A DNA stretch of 64,000 nucleotides from Pseudomonadota bacterium (GCA_023451735.1 JAEXYH010000046.1:47948-111947); one strand, 5' to 3'; numbered from the stretch's first letter, positions 24,935-34,463 are shown. Made by a program: numbers and translations. Notes: a model not told the origin generated them from the sequence alone.

Positions 24935-26326
24935 TCAGGCTCCGATCAATGCGCTGCTGCGGACATAGTTGGAAAGCGCTGCCGGCTCGCCGATCAACGT
25001 GCCGTCGCGATCTGTCAGCCCGATCTCGGAAAGCCATTTTTCGAATTCCGGCGTCGGCGGGCGTTTCAGCGTTTCGCGGCAATAGACGGCATCGTGATGC
25101 GACAGCGACTGGTAGTTCAGCATGATGTCGTCGGCGCCGGGCACGGTGATGACGAAATTGACATTGGCTGCGCAGAGCAGCGTCAGCAGCGTATCCATGT
25201 CTTCTTGATCGGCATCGGCATGGTTGGTGTAGCAGACGTCGACACCCATCGGCAGGCCCAGGAGTTTGCCGCAGAAATGATCCTCGATGCCGGCGCGGAT
25301 GATCTGCTTGCCGTTGAACAGATATTCCGGCCCGATGAAGCCCACGACGGTATTGACGAGCAATGGATCGAACTCGCGGGCAACCGCATAGGCGCGCGCC
25401 TCCATCGTCTGCTGGTCGACGCCGAAATGTGCATCGGCGGACAGCGCTGCTCCCTGTCCCGTCTCGAAATACATGACATTTGCACCCGGCATGCCGCGCT
25501 TCAGCGACCGCCCCGCCTCATGGGCTTCTTTCAGAAGCGCCAGATCGACGCCAAAACCGCGATTGGCCTTTTCCGATCCGGCAACCGACTGAAAGACGAG
25601 ATCGACGGGCGCCCCTCGTTCGATCGCGTGGATCGCCGTCGTCACATGGCCGAGGCAGCAGGTCTGGGTCGGGATGGCAAGCTTCTCGCGCAACTCGTCG
25701 AGCAGCGAAACGATGCGGATATAATCCTCGGTACTGTCGGTTGCCGGGTTGACGCCGATCACGGCATCACCAGATCCCATCAGCAGCCCGTCGATGGCGG
25801 ATGCGATGATGCCACGGCTGTCATCGGTCGGATGGTTCGGCTGGTTGCGGGTGGAAAGCCTGCCGACAAGCCCGATCGTGTTGCGGAAACGGGTGACGAC
25901 CCGACGTTTGGCCGAGACGGCAATCATGTCCTGCAGTCGCATGATCTTCGACACGGCGGCAACCATTTCCGGTGTCAGCCCCCAGGTGACGGCCTCAAGC
26001 CGGTCATGGGTTGTATCGGGCTTGAGCAGCCATTCCCGGAATTCTCCGACGGTGAGCGAAGAGATGGCGGAAAAGGCTACCGGATCATGCTGCTCGGCGA
26101 TCAGCCGGGAAACCTCGTCCTCATCCGACGAGATCAGTTCGCCACCGAGGAACGCCTTCAACGGCAGATCGGCCAGCGCCATCTGTGCCGCCAGCCGCTC
26201 GACCGGGCCTTCCGCTGCAATCCCCGCCAACTGGTCGCCGGACCGTTCCGGCGTCGCCTTCGCCAGCAGCATCTTCAGGTCATCGAAGCGAAAGACTGTC
26301 TGCTCGATCGTCGTCTTGTAGGCCAT
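24935..26326 (-). CDS. eutB: Ethanolamine ammonia-lyase large subunit
   Basis: 463 residues, the usual EutB length; the TIM-barrel subunit holding the substrate and most of the B12 site. Recognisable segments include G-L-T-P-E-M-V-A-A-V-S-K-I-M, N-T-I-G-L-V-G-R-L-S-T-R-N-Q-P-N-H-P-T-D-D, F-E-T-G-Q-G and C-Y-T-N-H-A-D-A-D-Q. First gene of eutBC. A perfect 16-nt palindrome ends 8 nt before the ATG and overlaps the ribosome-binding region. No eut regulator or ethanolamine permease is adjacent. Confidence 0.97.
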   Translation of the reverse strand: MAYKTTIEQTVFRFDDLKMLLAKATPERSGDQLAGIAAEGPVERLAAQMALADLPLKAFLGGELISSDEDEVSRLIAEQHDPVAFSAISSLTVGEFREWLLKPDTTHDRLEAVTWGLTPEMVAAVSKIMRLQDMIAVSAKRRVVTRFRNTIGLVGRLSTRNQPNHPTDDSRGIIASAIDGLLMGSGDAVIGVNPATDSTEDYIRIVSLLDELREKLAIPTQTCCLGHVTTAIHAIERGAPVDLVFQSVAGSEKANRGFGVDLALLKEAHEAGRSLKRGMPGANVMYFETGQGAALSADAHFGVDQQTMEARAYAVAREFDPLLVNTVVGFIGPEYLFNGKQIIRAGIEDHFCGKLLGLPMGVDVCYTNHADADQEDMDTLLTLLCAANVNFVITVPGADDIMLNYQSLSHHDAVYCRETLKRPPTPEFEKWLSEIGLTDRDGTLIGEPAALSNYVRSSALIGA

Positions 26327-26334
26327 GCAGGATC

Positions 26335-26350
26335 AACCTTTTAAAAGGTT
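26335..26350. promoter_or_regulatory. Perfect palindrome over the eutB ribosome-binding region
   Basis: AACCTTTTAAAAGGTT is a 16-nt perfect palindrome, 9 nt upstream of the eutB ATG (minus strand). Its AAAAGG half includes the likely Shine-Dalgarno, so it could be an operator or an RNA stem that hides the ribosome site. Confidence 0.45.
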
Positions 26351-26509
26351 CGGTTATGACGGTCGGCCTCCCGGGATGCGCCAGCCTCCTCCAGACCGTC
26401 GCGTCCTGCCCGATTAAGCACGACAAACACTTCGTTTTTCAAGGTCAATCTTAATCTGCCGCAAGCAAGGGACGCTTGACCTCTGTGAGTGGCCCAATAT
26501 CTACGTCGC

Positions 26510-27310
26510 ATGGATTCTCAAGGCACCCCCAACACGTCCCGTTTCGATATCAACTCATTGCGGGAGACCATCCGCCGCATAGCCAAAGGCCGCGATACCT
26601 GGGCTCTGAGGTGGCAGGCATTGCTCGCCTTCATCGACATCTGCATCCTCGCATTTTTCCTGCTCGGCCCATATCTACGTGATGGGCCGTCCTATCTCAT
26701 CATCGATTACATGATCGCGGTCTGGGTCGGTGCCGAACTGGCGGCCCGCTCGCTTGCCGCACCGTCCTTCGGACGCTTCCTGAAAATGCCGATGACCTGG
26801 GTCGACCTCGTCATTCTGGCCACGCTTCTTTTCCCGGATATCCTGTTCAACTTCGCCTTCCTGCGCGTGATGCGCATATGGGCAATCGGCAGAAGTCCGC
26901 TTCTGAAGGAAGTGATGCGGCGGTTCGGCTGCCTACATCTGGAAGATGTCACCCGCGCCAGCCTGAACTTCGTCGTTTTCCTCTTCATGGTGACGGGTTT
27001 CGTCTACACGACCTTTTTCTACAACAGGGATGGCGGCGAGGGTTTCGTCGATGCGCTATATTTCACCGTTGCGACCATCACCACTACCGGTTTCGGCGAC
27101 ATCACCCTTCCGGGCACGCTCGGCAAGCTCACCTCGGTCTTTACAATGATCATCGGCATTTCGCTGTTCGTCAGGCTGGCGCAGGCGATCGTGCGGCCAC
27201 ACAAGGTGCGGTTTGCCTGCCCTGAATGCGGCCTCCAACGGCATGACACCGACGCAGTCCATTGCAAGGCCTGCGGTCATCTCCTCAATATTCCCGACGA
27301 AGGCGTCTGA
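26510..27310 (+). CDS. Ion channel of the K+ channel family with C-terminal zinc ribbon
   Basis: 266 residues from ATG 26510 (an in-frame GTG at 26489 adds 7; neither has a clear ribosome site). Counting from the GTG, there are about six membrane segments between 40 and 232, and a pore loop with the selectivity filter T-I-T-T-T-G-F-G-D (about 196-204). The filter reads T-G-F-G-D rather than T-V-G-Y-G-D; G-F-G variants still conduct K+ in some channels. The region in the S4 position (L-R-V-M-R-I-W-A-I-G-R) has few arginines, so voltage gating is doubtful. The tail holds C-P-E-C and C-K-A-C-G-H (C244, C247, C259, C262), a zinc ribbon that may gate the channel. Confidence 0.85.
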   Translation: MDSQGTPNTSRFDINSLRETIRRIAKGRDTWALRWQALLAFIDICILAFFLLGPYLRDGPSYLIIDYMIAVWVGAELAARSLAAPSFGRFLKMPMTWVDLVILATLLFPDILFNFAFLRVMRIWAIGRSPLLKEVMRRFGCLHLEDVTRASLNFVVFLFMVTGFVYTTFFYNRDGGEGFVDALYFTVATITTTGFGDITLPGTLGKLTSVFTMIIGISLFVRLAQAIVRPHKVRFACPECGLQRHDTDAVHCKACGHLLNIPDEGV

Positions 27311-27423
27311 GCGGCATGAAATGAGCATCATCTATGACGTGATGATTGTCTTTCCGTGTCGTATCTCGACTGGGCCGGGCCGCGAACTGCCGCTAATCTC
27401 GCTGGCATAGTCAGGAGACGGCA

Positions 27424-29985
27424 ATGGCAGAATTTCCAACAAAGGCAAAAGTGGTCATCATCGGTCTGGGCGGCATTGTCGGCGCCTCGATCGCCCACCA
27501 TCTGGTGGAACGCGGCTGGGACGACATTGTCGGCATCGACAAGTCCGGCATCCCAACTGATATCGGCTCGACCGCCCATGCCTCGGATTTCTGCTACACG
27601 ACCAGCCACGACTATCTGTCGGTCTGGACCACGCAATATTCGATCGATTTCTACGAAAAGATGGGCCATTACGCCCGTATCGGCGGTCTGGAAGTAGCCC
27701 GCACCGGCGATGATCTGTGGATGGAAGAGATCAAGCGCAAGCTGACATCCGCCAAGGCTTTCGGCACCCGCGCCCACTATGTTTCTCCGGCAGAGATCAA
27801 GGAAAAATTCCCGCTGATCGAGGAGGATCAGGTTCAGGGCGGCCTGTTCGATCCCGATGCCGGGCTCGTCATTCCTCGCTCGCAGACCGTCGCCGGCAAG
27901 CTGGTCGATGCGGCCGAAAAGGCCGGCAAGCTGAAGGTCTTTGGCAACACGCCGGCAACCTCGCTGATTGTCGAGAATGGCCGCATCAAGGGCGTCGTCA
28001 CCCATCGGGGCACGATCATGGCGGATCACGTCATCGTCTGCGCCGGCATCTGGGGCCGACTGATCGCCGAAATGGTCGGCGAAGACCTGCCCGTCATGCC
28101 GGTCGACCATCCGCTCACTTTCTTCGGCCCGTTCACCGAATTCGCCGGCACCGGCAAGGAGATCGGCTACCCCCTGCTGCGCGACCAGGGAAATTCTGCC
28201 TATATGCGCGACACCGGCGACCCGAACACGACCGAGGGCGGCCAGATCGAGTGGGGGTATTACGAGACAGATAACCCGCGCCTCTGCCACCCGCGTGATA
28301 TTCTGGAAAAGAACGAAGCCCGCCTGTCGCCCTCGCAGCGCGACCTCGACATGGAACAGATCCTGACGCCGCTTGAAAAGGCGATGGAACTGACCCCGAT
28401 CCTCGGCGAACTGGGTTACAACGAAGGTCATTCCTTCAACGGCCTGCTGCAGGTTTCCGCTGCCGGTGGCCCGTCCTGCGGCGAAAGCCAGAAGGTGCGA
28501 GGCCTCTGGTACTGCGTCGCCATCTGGGTCAAGGACGGCCCTGGTTACGGCAAGCTGATCGCCGACTGGATGACCGACGGACGCACGGAGGTCGACCACA
28601 ACTCGATCGATTATTCCCGCTTCTACCCGCACCAGTTGACGGAAGATTTTATCGAAGGCCGCACCCGCGAGGCGGCGCAAAAGATTTACTTCCCTGCCGT
28701 CCACCCGCGTGAACCTTATGCCACCGGCCGCGGCGCCAAGAAATCGCCCTTCCATGAGCGCGAGAAGGAACTCGGCGGTTACTTCATGGAACTCGGCGGC
28801 TGGGAACGCGCCCACGGTTACGCCGCCAACGAGCACCTGCTGGAAAAATACGCCAACCAGGTTCCCGTGCGCGAAAACGAATGGGACAACCGCCATTTCT
28901 GGCGTGTCTCCAATGCCGAACATCTGGCGATGAGCGAAGATTGCGGCATCGTCAATCTTTCCCACTTCCACATGGTCGATATCGAAGGCCCCGACCATGT
29001 CGAGCTGCTCGAATGGCTGTGTGCGGCAAAAATCGGCGGTGACGCCAATATCGGCAAGGGCATCTACACCCACTTCCTCGATGACGAGGGCATGGTGCGC
29101 GCCGACTTCACCGTATTCCGCCTGGAGGATCGCGGACGCTTGGTGAACGGCGCCGATGCCGGCCCGCGCGATTTTTATTACATGAAGCGCATTGCCGAGG
29201 ATCGCGGCCTCGACGTTACCATCACCGACGTCTCGGAAAAGTTTATCACCATCGGCATCTGGGGACCGAACGCCCGCGAGATGCTGAAAAAGGTGGTTGC
29301 CGACCCGGCAGGCCTCGACGTGGAAAACTTCGCCTTCGCCGCAATCAAACCGATCGAGATCGCCGGCAAGAAGGTCACCGCCTTCCGTATTTCCTATGTC
29401 GGCGAACAAGGCTGGGAACTGCACATGAAATACGAGGACGGCCTTGCCGTCTGGGATGCGTTGCGCGCCACCGGCGTCATGGCTTTCGGCGTCGAGACCT
29501 ATGCCAACTCCCGCCGCATGGAGAAATCGCTGCGGCTGCAGAACGGCGATCTTCTGACCCAGTACAATCTGATCGAGGCGGATCTCGCCCGCCCCAAGGT
29601 CAAGGAAGCCGATTTCCGCGGCAAGGCGAAACATCTGGAATACAAGGCGCGCGCCCACCAGCCAGCGATGCTCTGCACGCTGGTCATGACCGACAACACC
29701 GATGCCAGCGGCGTGAAGCGTTACCCGGTCGGCTCCATGCCGGTCGTCGATCCGGAGACCGGCAAGACGCTGGTGGATGAACTGGGCCGGATTTCCTACA
29801 CGACCTCCGTCGCCTACGGTCCGACCATCGGCAAGAACATCGCGCTTGCCTATCTTCCTCACGATTATTGCCAGGTCGGCCGCAAACTGGAGGTCAACTA
29901 TTTCAACGAGGATTTCCCCGTGGAAGTGGCAGCGGTTGGATACAAGCCGCTTTATGACCCGGAGAACCTGAAGCCGAGGACGTAG
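27424..29985 (+). CDS. FAD-dependent oxidoreductase/GcvT fusion, dimethylglycine or sarcosine dehydrogenase-like
   Basis: 853 residues. An N-terminal DAO-type FAD domain (about 8-385; G-L-G-G-I-V-G at 14-20, I-D-K-S for ribose binding) and FAO_M-type linker are followed by GcvT-like folate-binding domains (about 430-840; N-L-S-H-F near 525, G-E-Q-G-W-E-L, N-S-R-R-M-E-K-S). H52 in S-T-A-H-A-S lies where the flavin-linked histidine of dimethylglycine and sarcosine dehydrogenases is expected. Such enzymes oxidatively N-demethylate methylated amines and pass the one-carbon unit to tetrahydrofolate. AGGAGACGGCA precedes the ATG. The gene stands alone, so the substrate cannot be refined. Confidence 0.85.
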   Translation: MAEFPTKAKVVIIGLGGIVGASIAHHLVERGWDDIVGIDKSGIPTDIGSTAHASDFCYTTSHDYLSVWTTQYSIDFYEKMGHYARIGGLEVARTGDDLWMEEIKRKLTSAKAFGTRAHYVSPAEIKEKFPLIEEDQVQGGLFDPDAGLVIPRSQTVAGKLVDAAEKAGKLKVFGNTPATSLIVENGRIKGVVTHRGTIMADHVIVCAGIWGRLIAEMVGEDLPVMPVDHPLTFFGPFTEFAGTGKEIGYPLLRDQGNSAYMRDTGDPNTTEGGQIEWGYYETDNPRLCHPRDILEKNEARLSPSQRDLDMEQILTPLEKAMELTPILGELGYNEGHSFNGLLQVSAAGGPSCGESQKVRGLWYCVAIWVKDGPGYGKLIADWMTDGRTEVDHNSIDYSRFYPHQLTEDFIEGRTREAAQKIYFPAVHPREPYATGRGAKKSPFHEREKELGGYFMELGGWERAHGYAANEHLLEKYANQVPVRENEWDNRHFWRVSNAEHLAMSEDCGIVNLSHFHMVDIEGPDHVELLEWLCAAKIGGDANIGKGIYTHFLDDEGMVRADFTVFRLEDRGRLVNGADAGPRDFYYMKRIAEDRGLDVTITDVSEKFITIGIWGPNAREMLKKVVADPAGLDVENFAFAAIKPIEIAGKKVTAFRISYVGEQGWELHMKYEDGLAVWDALRATGVMAFGVETYANSRRMEKSLRLQNGDLLTQYNLIEADLARPKVKEADFRGKAKHLEYKARAHQPAMLCTLVMTDNTDASGVKRYPVGSMPVVDPETGKTLVDELGRISYTTSVAYGPTIGKNIALAYLPHDYCQVGRKLEVNYFNEDFPVEVAAVGYKPLYDPENLKPRT

Positions 29986-30056
29986 ACATGCACTCCCTCA
30001 TTTCTGTGCTTGTCAGAGGAATGAGGATAGAGCGAGTTGTGCCGTCACCAAACACC

Positions 30057-31448
30057 TCAGGCGCGTAGCCACTGCCCCAACTCAGCGCCGCCCGCCAACT
30101 CGCCCGCAATCTCTTCCGCCACCTGTTTCGCCTGGTTGCGGATATCCGGCACGGCGGTGATTTCCCAGAATTGGCCGGCGGTCAGTGCGCCGACGGCATA
30201 AAGTCTCCGCCGTACCGTTCCATCTGGACAACAGATACGCGACCGGGCGTCGACGCTGACACCGAGGCCCAGCCTGTCCATACCGATCACGGATGTCTCA
30301 CACATTTGCTGCAACAGCGGCGAATGGGCGATGCCGGCGCGCTCCATGCCGGTACAGTTGACGATCCAGTCGACGGCGATTTCCCGGGTCTCGGATGTTC
30401 CCCGTCTACGGAACCGGATGCCGATCCGCCCGTCCGTTTCCTTGATCTCGCGAATGAAGCCGGCATGAATCGTGACCGTGCCGTCATCGATCAGCGGCTT
30501 GAAACGAGACCAGACCGGTGGCGCCAGTCGGTGCCGGTGGATGTTCCACCAGGCGAGCGCATGCCGCATGAAACGGGAACGTTGCGCATCATTCAGCTCC
30601 TGCCAGAGATGTTGCGTGCGATGCCGTAAGCCATCCATCAGACCGCGCCAGTCGGCGCCTTCGCGCACCTGAGCTCGAAAGCCGGCCAGGATCTCGCTGA
30701 TCTGGCGGCTTTTCGCAGGCAGGCGCGGCGTGACCGGGTCCGGCTTGATCGTGCTGTGCGGATGAGGGATCAGGCCACGTCGCGAAACCACATGGATCCT
30801 GCCGCGATGCCCGTGCGATCGGAGTGACAGGACTTGGTCGACCATCGTCAGCCCCGATCCCAGAATACAAATGTCGTCATCGGGCTTGACGGAGGACAGC
30901 CAGCCGAGCCGCCAGGGATTCTGCACGATGCGGCGCTGCATCTTCTCAGGAATGAGATCTGATGCAATCGGCATTTCCGCATTGCCGACGCCGAGGCAGA
31001 GCGCGACATGCCTTGCCCGCAGCACCGTGTCATTGTCGAGATGGAACTCGACATCCACGTCACCCGGCATCATGCAGGCGGTTGCCTTGGCCTTGATAAA
31101 ATCGACGGCAACGCGGTCATCCCGACGGCGCAACAGCGATGCAAGCCTGTCTCTCAGGTATAGCCCGTAGTCTCCGCGTGCGGCAAAATAGTCGCCGATC
31201 GGCTTGCGCCCTTTTTCCTTCAGCCAGTCGAGAAAATCATCAGGTTCGTCCGGAAACGCGCTCATCCGCGCGGCCGGCACATTGAGCCGATGAAGATAGA
31301 ATTCGCTCCGATAGGCGGTGCCGCGACCAAAGCCCGGATCATCGCCGATAATGGCGATCGACCGCTCAGGACCAAGTTCGCGCAAAAGATTGATCGTCAA
31401 GGCGATGGCGGAAAAACCGGAACCGACAACAGCGACGTCATAGATCAA
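30057..31448 (-). CDS. FAD/NAD(P)-binding protein (NAD_binding_9/HpnW-like family)
   Basis: 463 residues. N-terminal dinucleotide fold M-I-Y-D-V-A-V-V-G-S-G-F-S-A-I-A (GxGxxA at 9-14), G-R-G-T-A-Y and Y-L-H-R-L-N-V-P-A-A-R-M-S typical of the family, and a second nucleotide fold with I-L-G-S-G-L-T-M-V-D near residue 195. N-C-T-G-M-E-R near the C-terminus resembles flavin monooxygenase relatives. Rhizobia carry several copies, often annotated as hydroxyacylglutathione or siderophore-related, but no function is established that I can assign. It converges with the 27424 gene. Confidence 0.8.
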   Translation of the reverse strand: MIYDVAVVGSGFSAIALTINLLRELGPERSIAIIGDDPGFGRGTAYRSEFYLHRLNVPAARMSAFPDEPDDFLDWLKEKGRKPIGDYFAARGDYGLYLRDRLASLLRRRDDRVAVDFIKAKATACMMPGDVDVEFHLDNDTVLRARHVALCLGVGNAEMPIASDLIPEKMQRRIVQNPWRLGWLSSVKPDDDICILGSGLTMVDQVLSLRSHGHRGRIHVVSRRGLIPHPHSTIKPDPVTPRLPAKSRQISEILAGFRAQVREGADWRGLMDGLRHRTQHLWQELNDAQRSRFMRHALAWWNIHRHRLAPPVWSRFKPLIDDGTVTIHAGFIREIKETDGRIGIRFRRRGTSETREIAVDWIVNCTGMERAGIAHSPLLQQMCETSVIGMDRLGLGVSVDARSRICCPDGTVRRRLYAVGALTAGQFWEITAVPDIRNQAKQVAEEIAGELAGGAELGQWLRA

Positions 31449-31644
31449 GGGCCAACTCCTGCTCTATTTCGGAAAGCCGGTCGCCGTCCCCTCGGCGTCC
31501 GATATCACTACCAACTTAGTCGGGATTACGGGCCTGTAAAGCCCTCGTAACTTTCAGCCACAGGCAAGACTTGAAGCCTGCCTATCATGTATTCAGAAAA
31601 CGCCCGCGGTTTCCCAGTTCGATGCTCCGGCAACATAAACGGAA

Positions 31645-31674
31645 AAGCCGCGACATGTTTCCATGTCGCGGCTT
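31645..31674 (-). terminator. Terminator after gcd
   Basis: Thirteen-base perfect arms (31645-31657, AAGCCGCGACATG, and 31662-31674) with a TTTC loop. On the minus strand it is followed by TTCCGTTTATG, and it lies 24 nt past the gcd stop. One of the strongest hairpins in the window. Confidence 0.9.
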
Positions 31675-31698
31675 CGATTTTGATCTTGTGCGGATCGA

Positions 31699-34128
31699 TC
31701 AATCCGGCAGTGCGTAAGCGATCACGTAGTCGCCCCGGTCAGGCGACTGGCGGGCGCCGCCGGCCGAGATGACGACATACTGCTTTCCGGTCTTCGGTGA
31801 TTTGTAGGTCATCGGCGTGCCTTGGCTGCCAACCGGCATGCGAGCCTTCCAGATTTCCTCACCCGTCGCGCTGTCAAAGGCGCGCAGGTAGTAGTCCTGC
31901 GTGGCGGCGAAGAACACGAGGCCGCCCTGGGTGGCGAGCGAGCCGCCGATGGTCGGCATGCCGATCGGGATCGGAACGCCCATCTTGATGCCGAACGGAC
32001 CAGTGTCTTCGACGGTGCCGAGCGGCACCTGCCATTTAATCTTCTGGCTATCCATGTCGATCGCCGTCAGCGTGCCGAAAGGCGGTTCCTGGCAGGGAAT
32101 ACCAAGCGCCGAGAGGAAACGGTTCTTGTCGACCGCATAAGGCGTGCCCTTCATCGGCACCACCCCCATGACGGTGTTGGTGGCTTCGGAACCGCTGGCA
32201 ACGGCTTCGCTCGGCGCGGCTTCCTTCATGTGGATCCACAAGCCAAGACGCATGTCGTTGACGAAAATGGTGTTCGTCGTCGGGTCGGTGGAGAAGCCAC
32301 CCCAGTTCATGCCCCCGAGCGAACCTGGGAAGTTGAGCGCCAGATCAGTGCCCGGTACCGTATAGACGCCATCATAACGCATGCCCTTGAAGGCGATGCG
32401 GCACAACAGCTGGTCGAACGGGGTGGCGCCCCACATGTCGCTCTCGGTCAGTGTCTGTGCACCGATCTGCGGCATGCCGACCGACAGCTTCTGAGTCGGC
32501 GAATAGGGTTCGTTGGGGATCTTGCCCGGAACGACCGGCACGTCAGCCACTTCCGTCAATGGCTGGCCGTTGGCACGGTCGAGAACCCAGATCTGGCCGG
32601 CCTTGGTGCCGAACGTCAAAGCTGGAACCGTCGTGCCATCCTTTTTCTTGAAGTCGATGAACGAGGGCTGCATCGGAGTGTCGAAGTCCCAGAGGTCATT
32701 GTGGACCGTCTGGTAGACCCATTTTTCGCGACCGGTCGTGGCGTCGAGCGCCAGCATGGATGCGCCGTATTTATGGTCGAGCGCCGTGCGGGTCGCACCG
32801 TAAAGATCGACCGACGGGCTGCCGACCGGCAGGAACACCGTGTTGGATTCCGCATCATAGGACGTACCGGCCCAGACGTTCGGGGTAGAACGCGTATAGG
32901 TCTGGCCTTCAGGCGGAAGCTTGGTGATTTCCGGGTTGCCAGGGTCGAAGGCCCAGCGCAGTTCGCCGGTAACGACGTCGAAGCCACGCATGACACCGCC
33001 CGGCATATCCACCTGGACGTTGTCGGCGATACGGCCGCCGACGATGATCGTCGTGCCGGCAACCGTCGGGGCTGCCGTCAGGACGTATTGCGGATCAGCC
33101 GCAGCACCCAGGCCAACCTTCAAGTCGACGCGACCGTTGGTGCCGAAATCCGGGCAAAATGCGCCGGTGTCGGCATCAAGCGCGATCAACTCGGCGGTGA
33201 TCGTGTTCATGATGATGCGACGCTGGCACAGAGCACCTTCGTCAACCGTTACCGGGGTGACCGGCGTCGAACCGTCGATCGTGGGCTGCACAAGAGGGGC
33301 GGCCGCATCGAAATAGGCGAGGCCGCGGCAGCGCATCCAGACGGATGACTTGGCGTTGATCTCGTTCTTCCAGATTTCCTTGCCGGTGTCGGCTTCAATG
33401 GCGATGACGTTGTTGTGCGGCGTGCACAGGAACACGCGCTCACCGACCTGCAGGGGCGTCAACTGGTCTTCGGCACCGCCGCCGCCTGGGCTGATCGGTG
33501 TATCGCCGGTGCGATAGGTCCAGGCAACCTTCAGGTCCTTGACGTTGTCGCGCGTGATCTGGTCGAGCGCGGCGAAACGCGAGCCGCCATTGGTGTTGCC
33601 GTAGGCTTCCCAGTTCTTCTGCTCCTTGGCCGGATCGACGGGAGTGAGCGGAGCCGGTGTGCCGGAAAAGGCAACAGTCGGGTGCGGCACCACCATGCCG
33701 ACAAAACCGGCGACGGAGGCAACGGCGAGAACGGCAGCAACGAGGAAAGACGGCAGGTAGGCCGGCGTCTTGCCGGCAGCCTTGCGCAGCAGCGGGAAGC
33801 TCAGTGCGATAACGGTGGCACCGACGCCGAAGGCGAGCAGTCGCGAGATCAGCGGCCAGAAATCAAGGCCCGCATCCCACAGCGCCCACAGGAGAGTGGC
33901 GATGGTAACGAGCCCGAACAGAAGCGCTCCGGCAGGCTTGCGAAGAATGACCAGCGCACCGGCGATAACGATCGCGATGCCGGAAAGCAGAAAATACCAG
34001 CTGCCGCCGAGCAAGACGAGCTTGGCCCCGCCGATGGCGAAAAACAGGCCGGCAAGGCCAAGGATAGCGCCAAGCACGAACAGCCAGACCTTGGCTATCA
34101 CGGACAGGGCGCGCTGAGAGGTTTCCAT
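31699..34128 (-). CDS. gcd: Membrane-bound PQQ-dependent glucose/quinate-family dehydrogenase
   Basis: 809 residues. Five hydrophobic helices within the first 145 residues anchor it; the rest is a periplasmic eight-blade PQQ propeller. Motifs shared with E. coli Gcd: N-T-N-G-G-S-R near the first blade, G-G-R-I-A-D-N, H-N-D-L-W-D-F-D (the D466 region), G-T-K-A-G-Q-I-W-V-L-D-R (the K493 region), M-W-G-A-T-P-F-D-Q-L-L-C-R and A-T-Q-D-Y-Y-L-R-A. It would oxidise aldoses (or quinate/shikimate) in the periplasm and pass electrons to ubiquinone. Quinate dehydrogenase QuiA is the main alternative because its length is nearly identical. No pqq biosynthesis genes are in the window. Monocistronic. Confidence 0.88.
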   Translation of the reverse strand: METSQRALSVIAKVWLFVLGAILGLAGLFFAIGGAKLVLLGGSWYFLLSGIAIVIAGALVILRKPAGALLFGLVTIATLLWALWDAGLDFWPLISRLLAFGVGATVIALSFPLLRKAAGKTPAYLPSFLVAAVLAVASVAGFVGMVVPHPTVAFSGTPAPLTPVDPAKEQKNWEAYGNTNGGSRFAALDQITRDNVKDLKVAWTYRTGDTPISPGGGGAEDQLTPLQVGERVFLCTPHNNVIAIEADTGKEIWKNEINAKSSVWMRCRGLAYFDAAAPLVQPTIDGSTPVTPVTVDEGALCQRRIIMNTITAELIALDADTGAFCPDFGTNGRVDLKVGLGAAADPQYVLTAAPTVAGTTIIVGGRIADNVQVDMPGGVMRGFDVVTGELRWAFDPGNPEITKLPPEGQTYTRSTPNVWAGTSYDAESNTVFLPVGSPSVDLYGATRTALDHKYGASMLALDATTGREKWVYQTVHNDLWDFDTPMQPSFIDFKKKDGTTVPALTFGTKAGQIWVLDRANGQPLTEVADVPVVPGKIPNEPYSPTQKLSVGMPQIGAQTLTESDMWGATPFDQLLCRIAFKGMRYDGVYTVPGTDLALNFPGSLGGMNWGGFSTDPTTNTIFVNDMRLGLWIHMKEAAPSEAVASGSEATNTVMGVVPMKGTPYAVDKNRFLSALGIPCQEPPFGTLTAIDMDSQKIKWQVPLGTVEDTGPFGIKMGVPIPIGMPTIGGSLATQGGLVFFAATQDYYLRAFDSATGEEIWKARMPVGSQGTPMTYKSPKTGKQYVVISAGGARQSPDRGDYVIAYALPD

Positions 34129-34463
34129 TTGCGTCTCTAGCTCCAGTTGTGGATTCGACAGTGTCGACAGTCAAAGGCCAAAGCAGTGCCGTCAGGAGCG
34201 GGGAACAGGATCAAATGCAGAGTACCGTGCTTCTGTCGAAGAAACGCGCGCGGCGGGCCGAGTGCATTGCAATCGGCTAGTCGGAGGCGTCCCGGTCGAG
34301 GACTTCAAGGGCTCGCTTGACACGCCCTCCCCGCGCGCCAGCGACAGGCATCCATGCCTGCGGCTGCGGTATAACGCCGCCTGCGACAACATTGCAAGAA
34401 AATGTATGTACTGTTCCGTACATATTTTCTTCGCAGATTCTGATGGACTACCAGCATACTGAT
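34129..34463. other. gcd upstream region with palindromic operator
   Basis: About 335 bases between the gcd start and the end of the YdeP partner gene. It contains the inverted repeat at 34405-34424 inside an AT-rich patch. No credible coding sequence was found. Confidence 0.6.
34405..34424. promoter_or_regulatory. Candidate TetR-type operator upstream of gcd
   Basis: Arms TATGTAC and GTACATA with a 6-base spacer, extended imperfectly by GAAAAT/ATTTTC. The TGTAC-N6-GTACA-like form is typical of TetR-family operators. No TetR gene is present in the window. Confidence 0.4.

Noticed and set aside
24905..26344. A 479-residue open frame antisense to eutB
   Set aside because: Shadow of eutB, with no domain pattern and no ribosome site.
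27328..29862. An 844-residue open frame antisense to the dimethylglycine-dehydrogenase-like gene
   Set aside because: It is a codon-bias shadow: GC-rich genes leave the complementary frame open. Its product is rich in H, R, D and G with no recognisable domain, while the plus strand encodes a full family protein.
31822..33348. A 508-residue open frame antisense to gcd
   Set aside because: Shadow of the PQQ dehydrogenase; arginine- and histidine-rich composition without a fold signature.
34262..34462. A short plus-strand open frame in the gcd upstream region
   Set aside because: No ribosome site and no family resemblance; it overlaps the palindromic operator.
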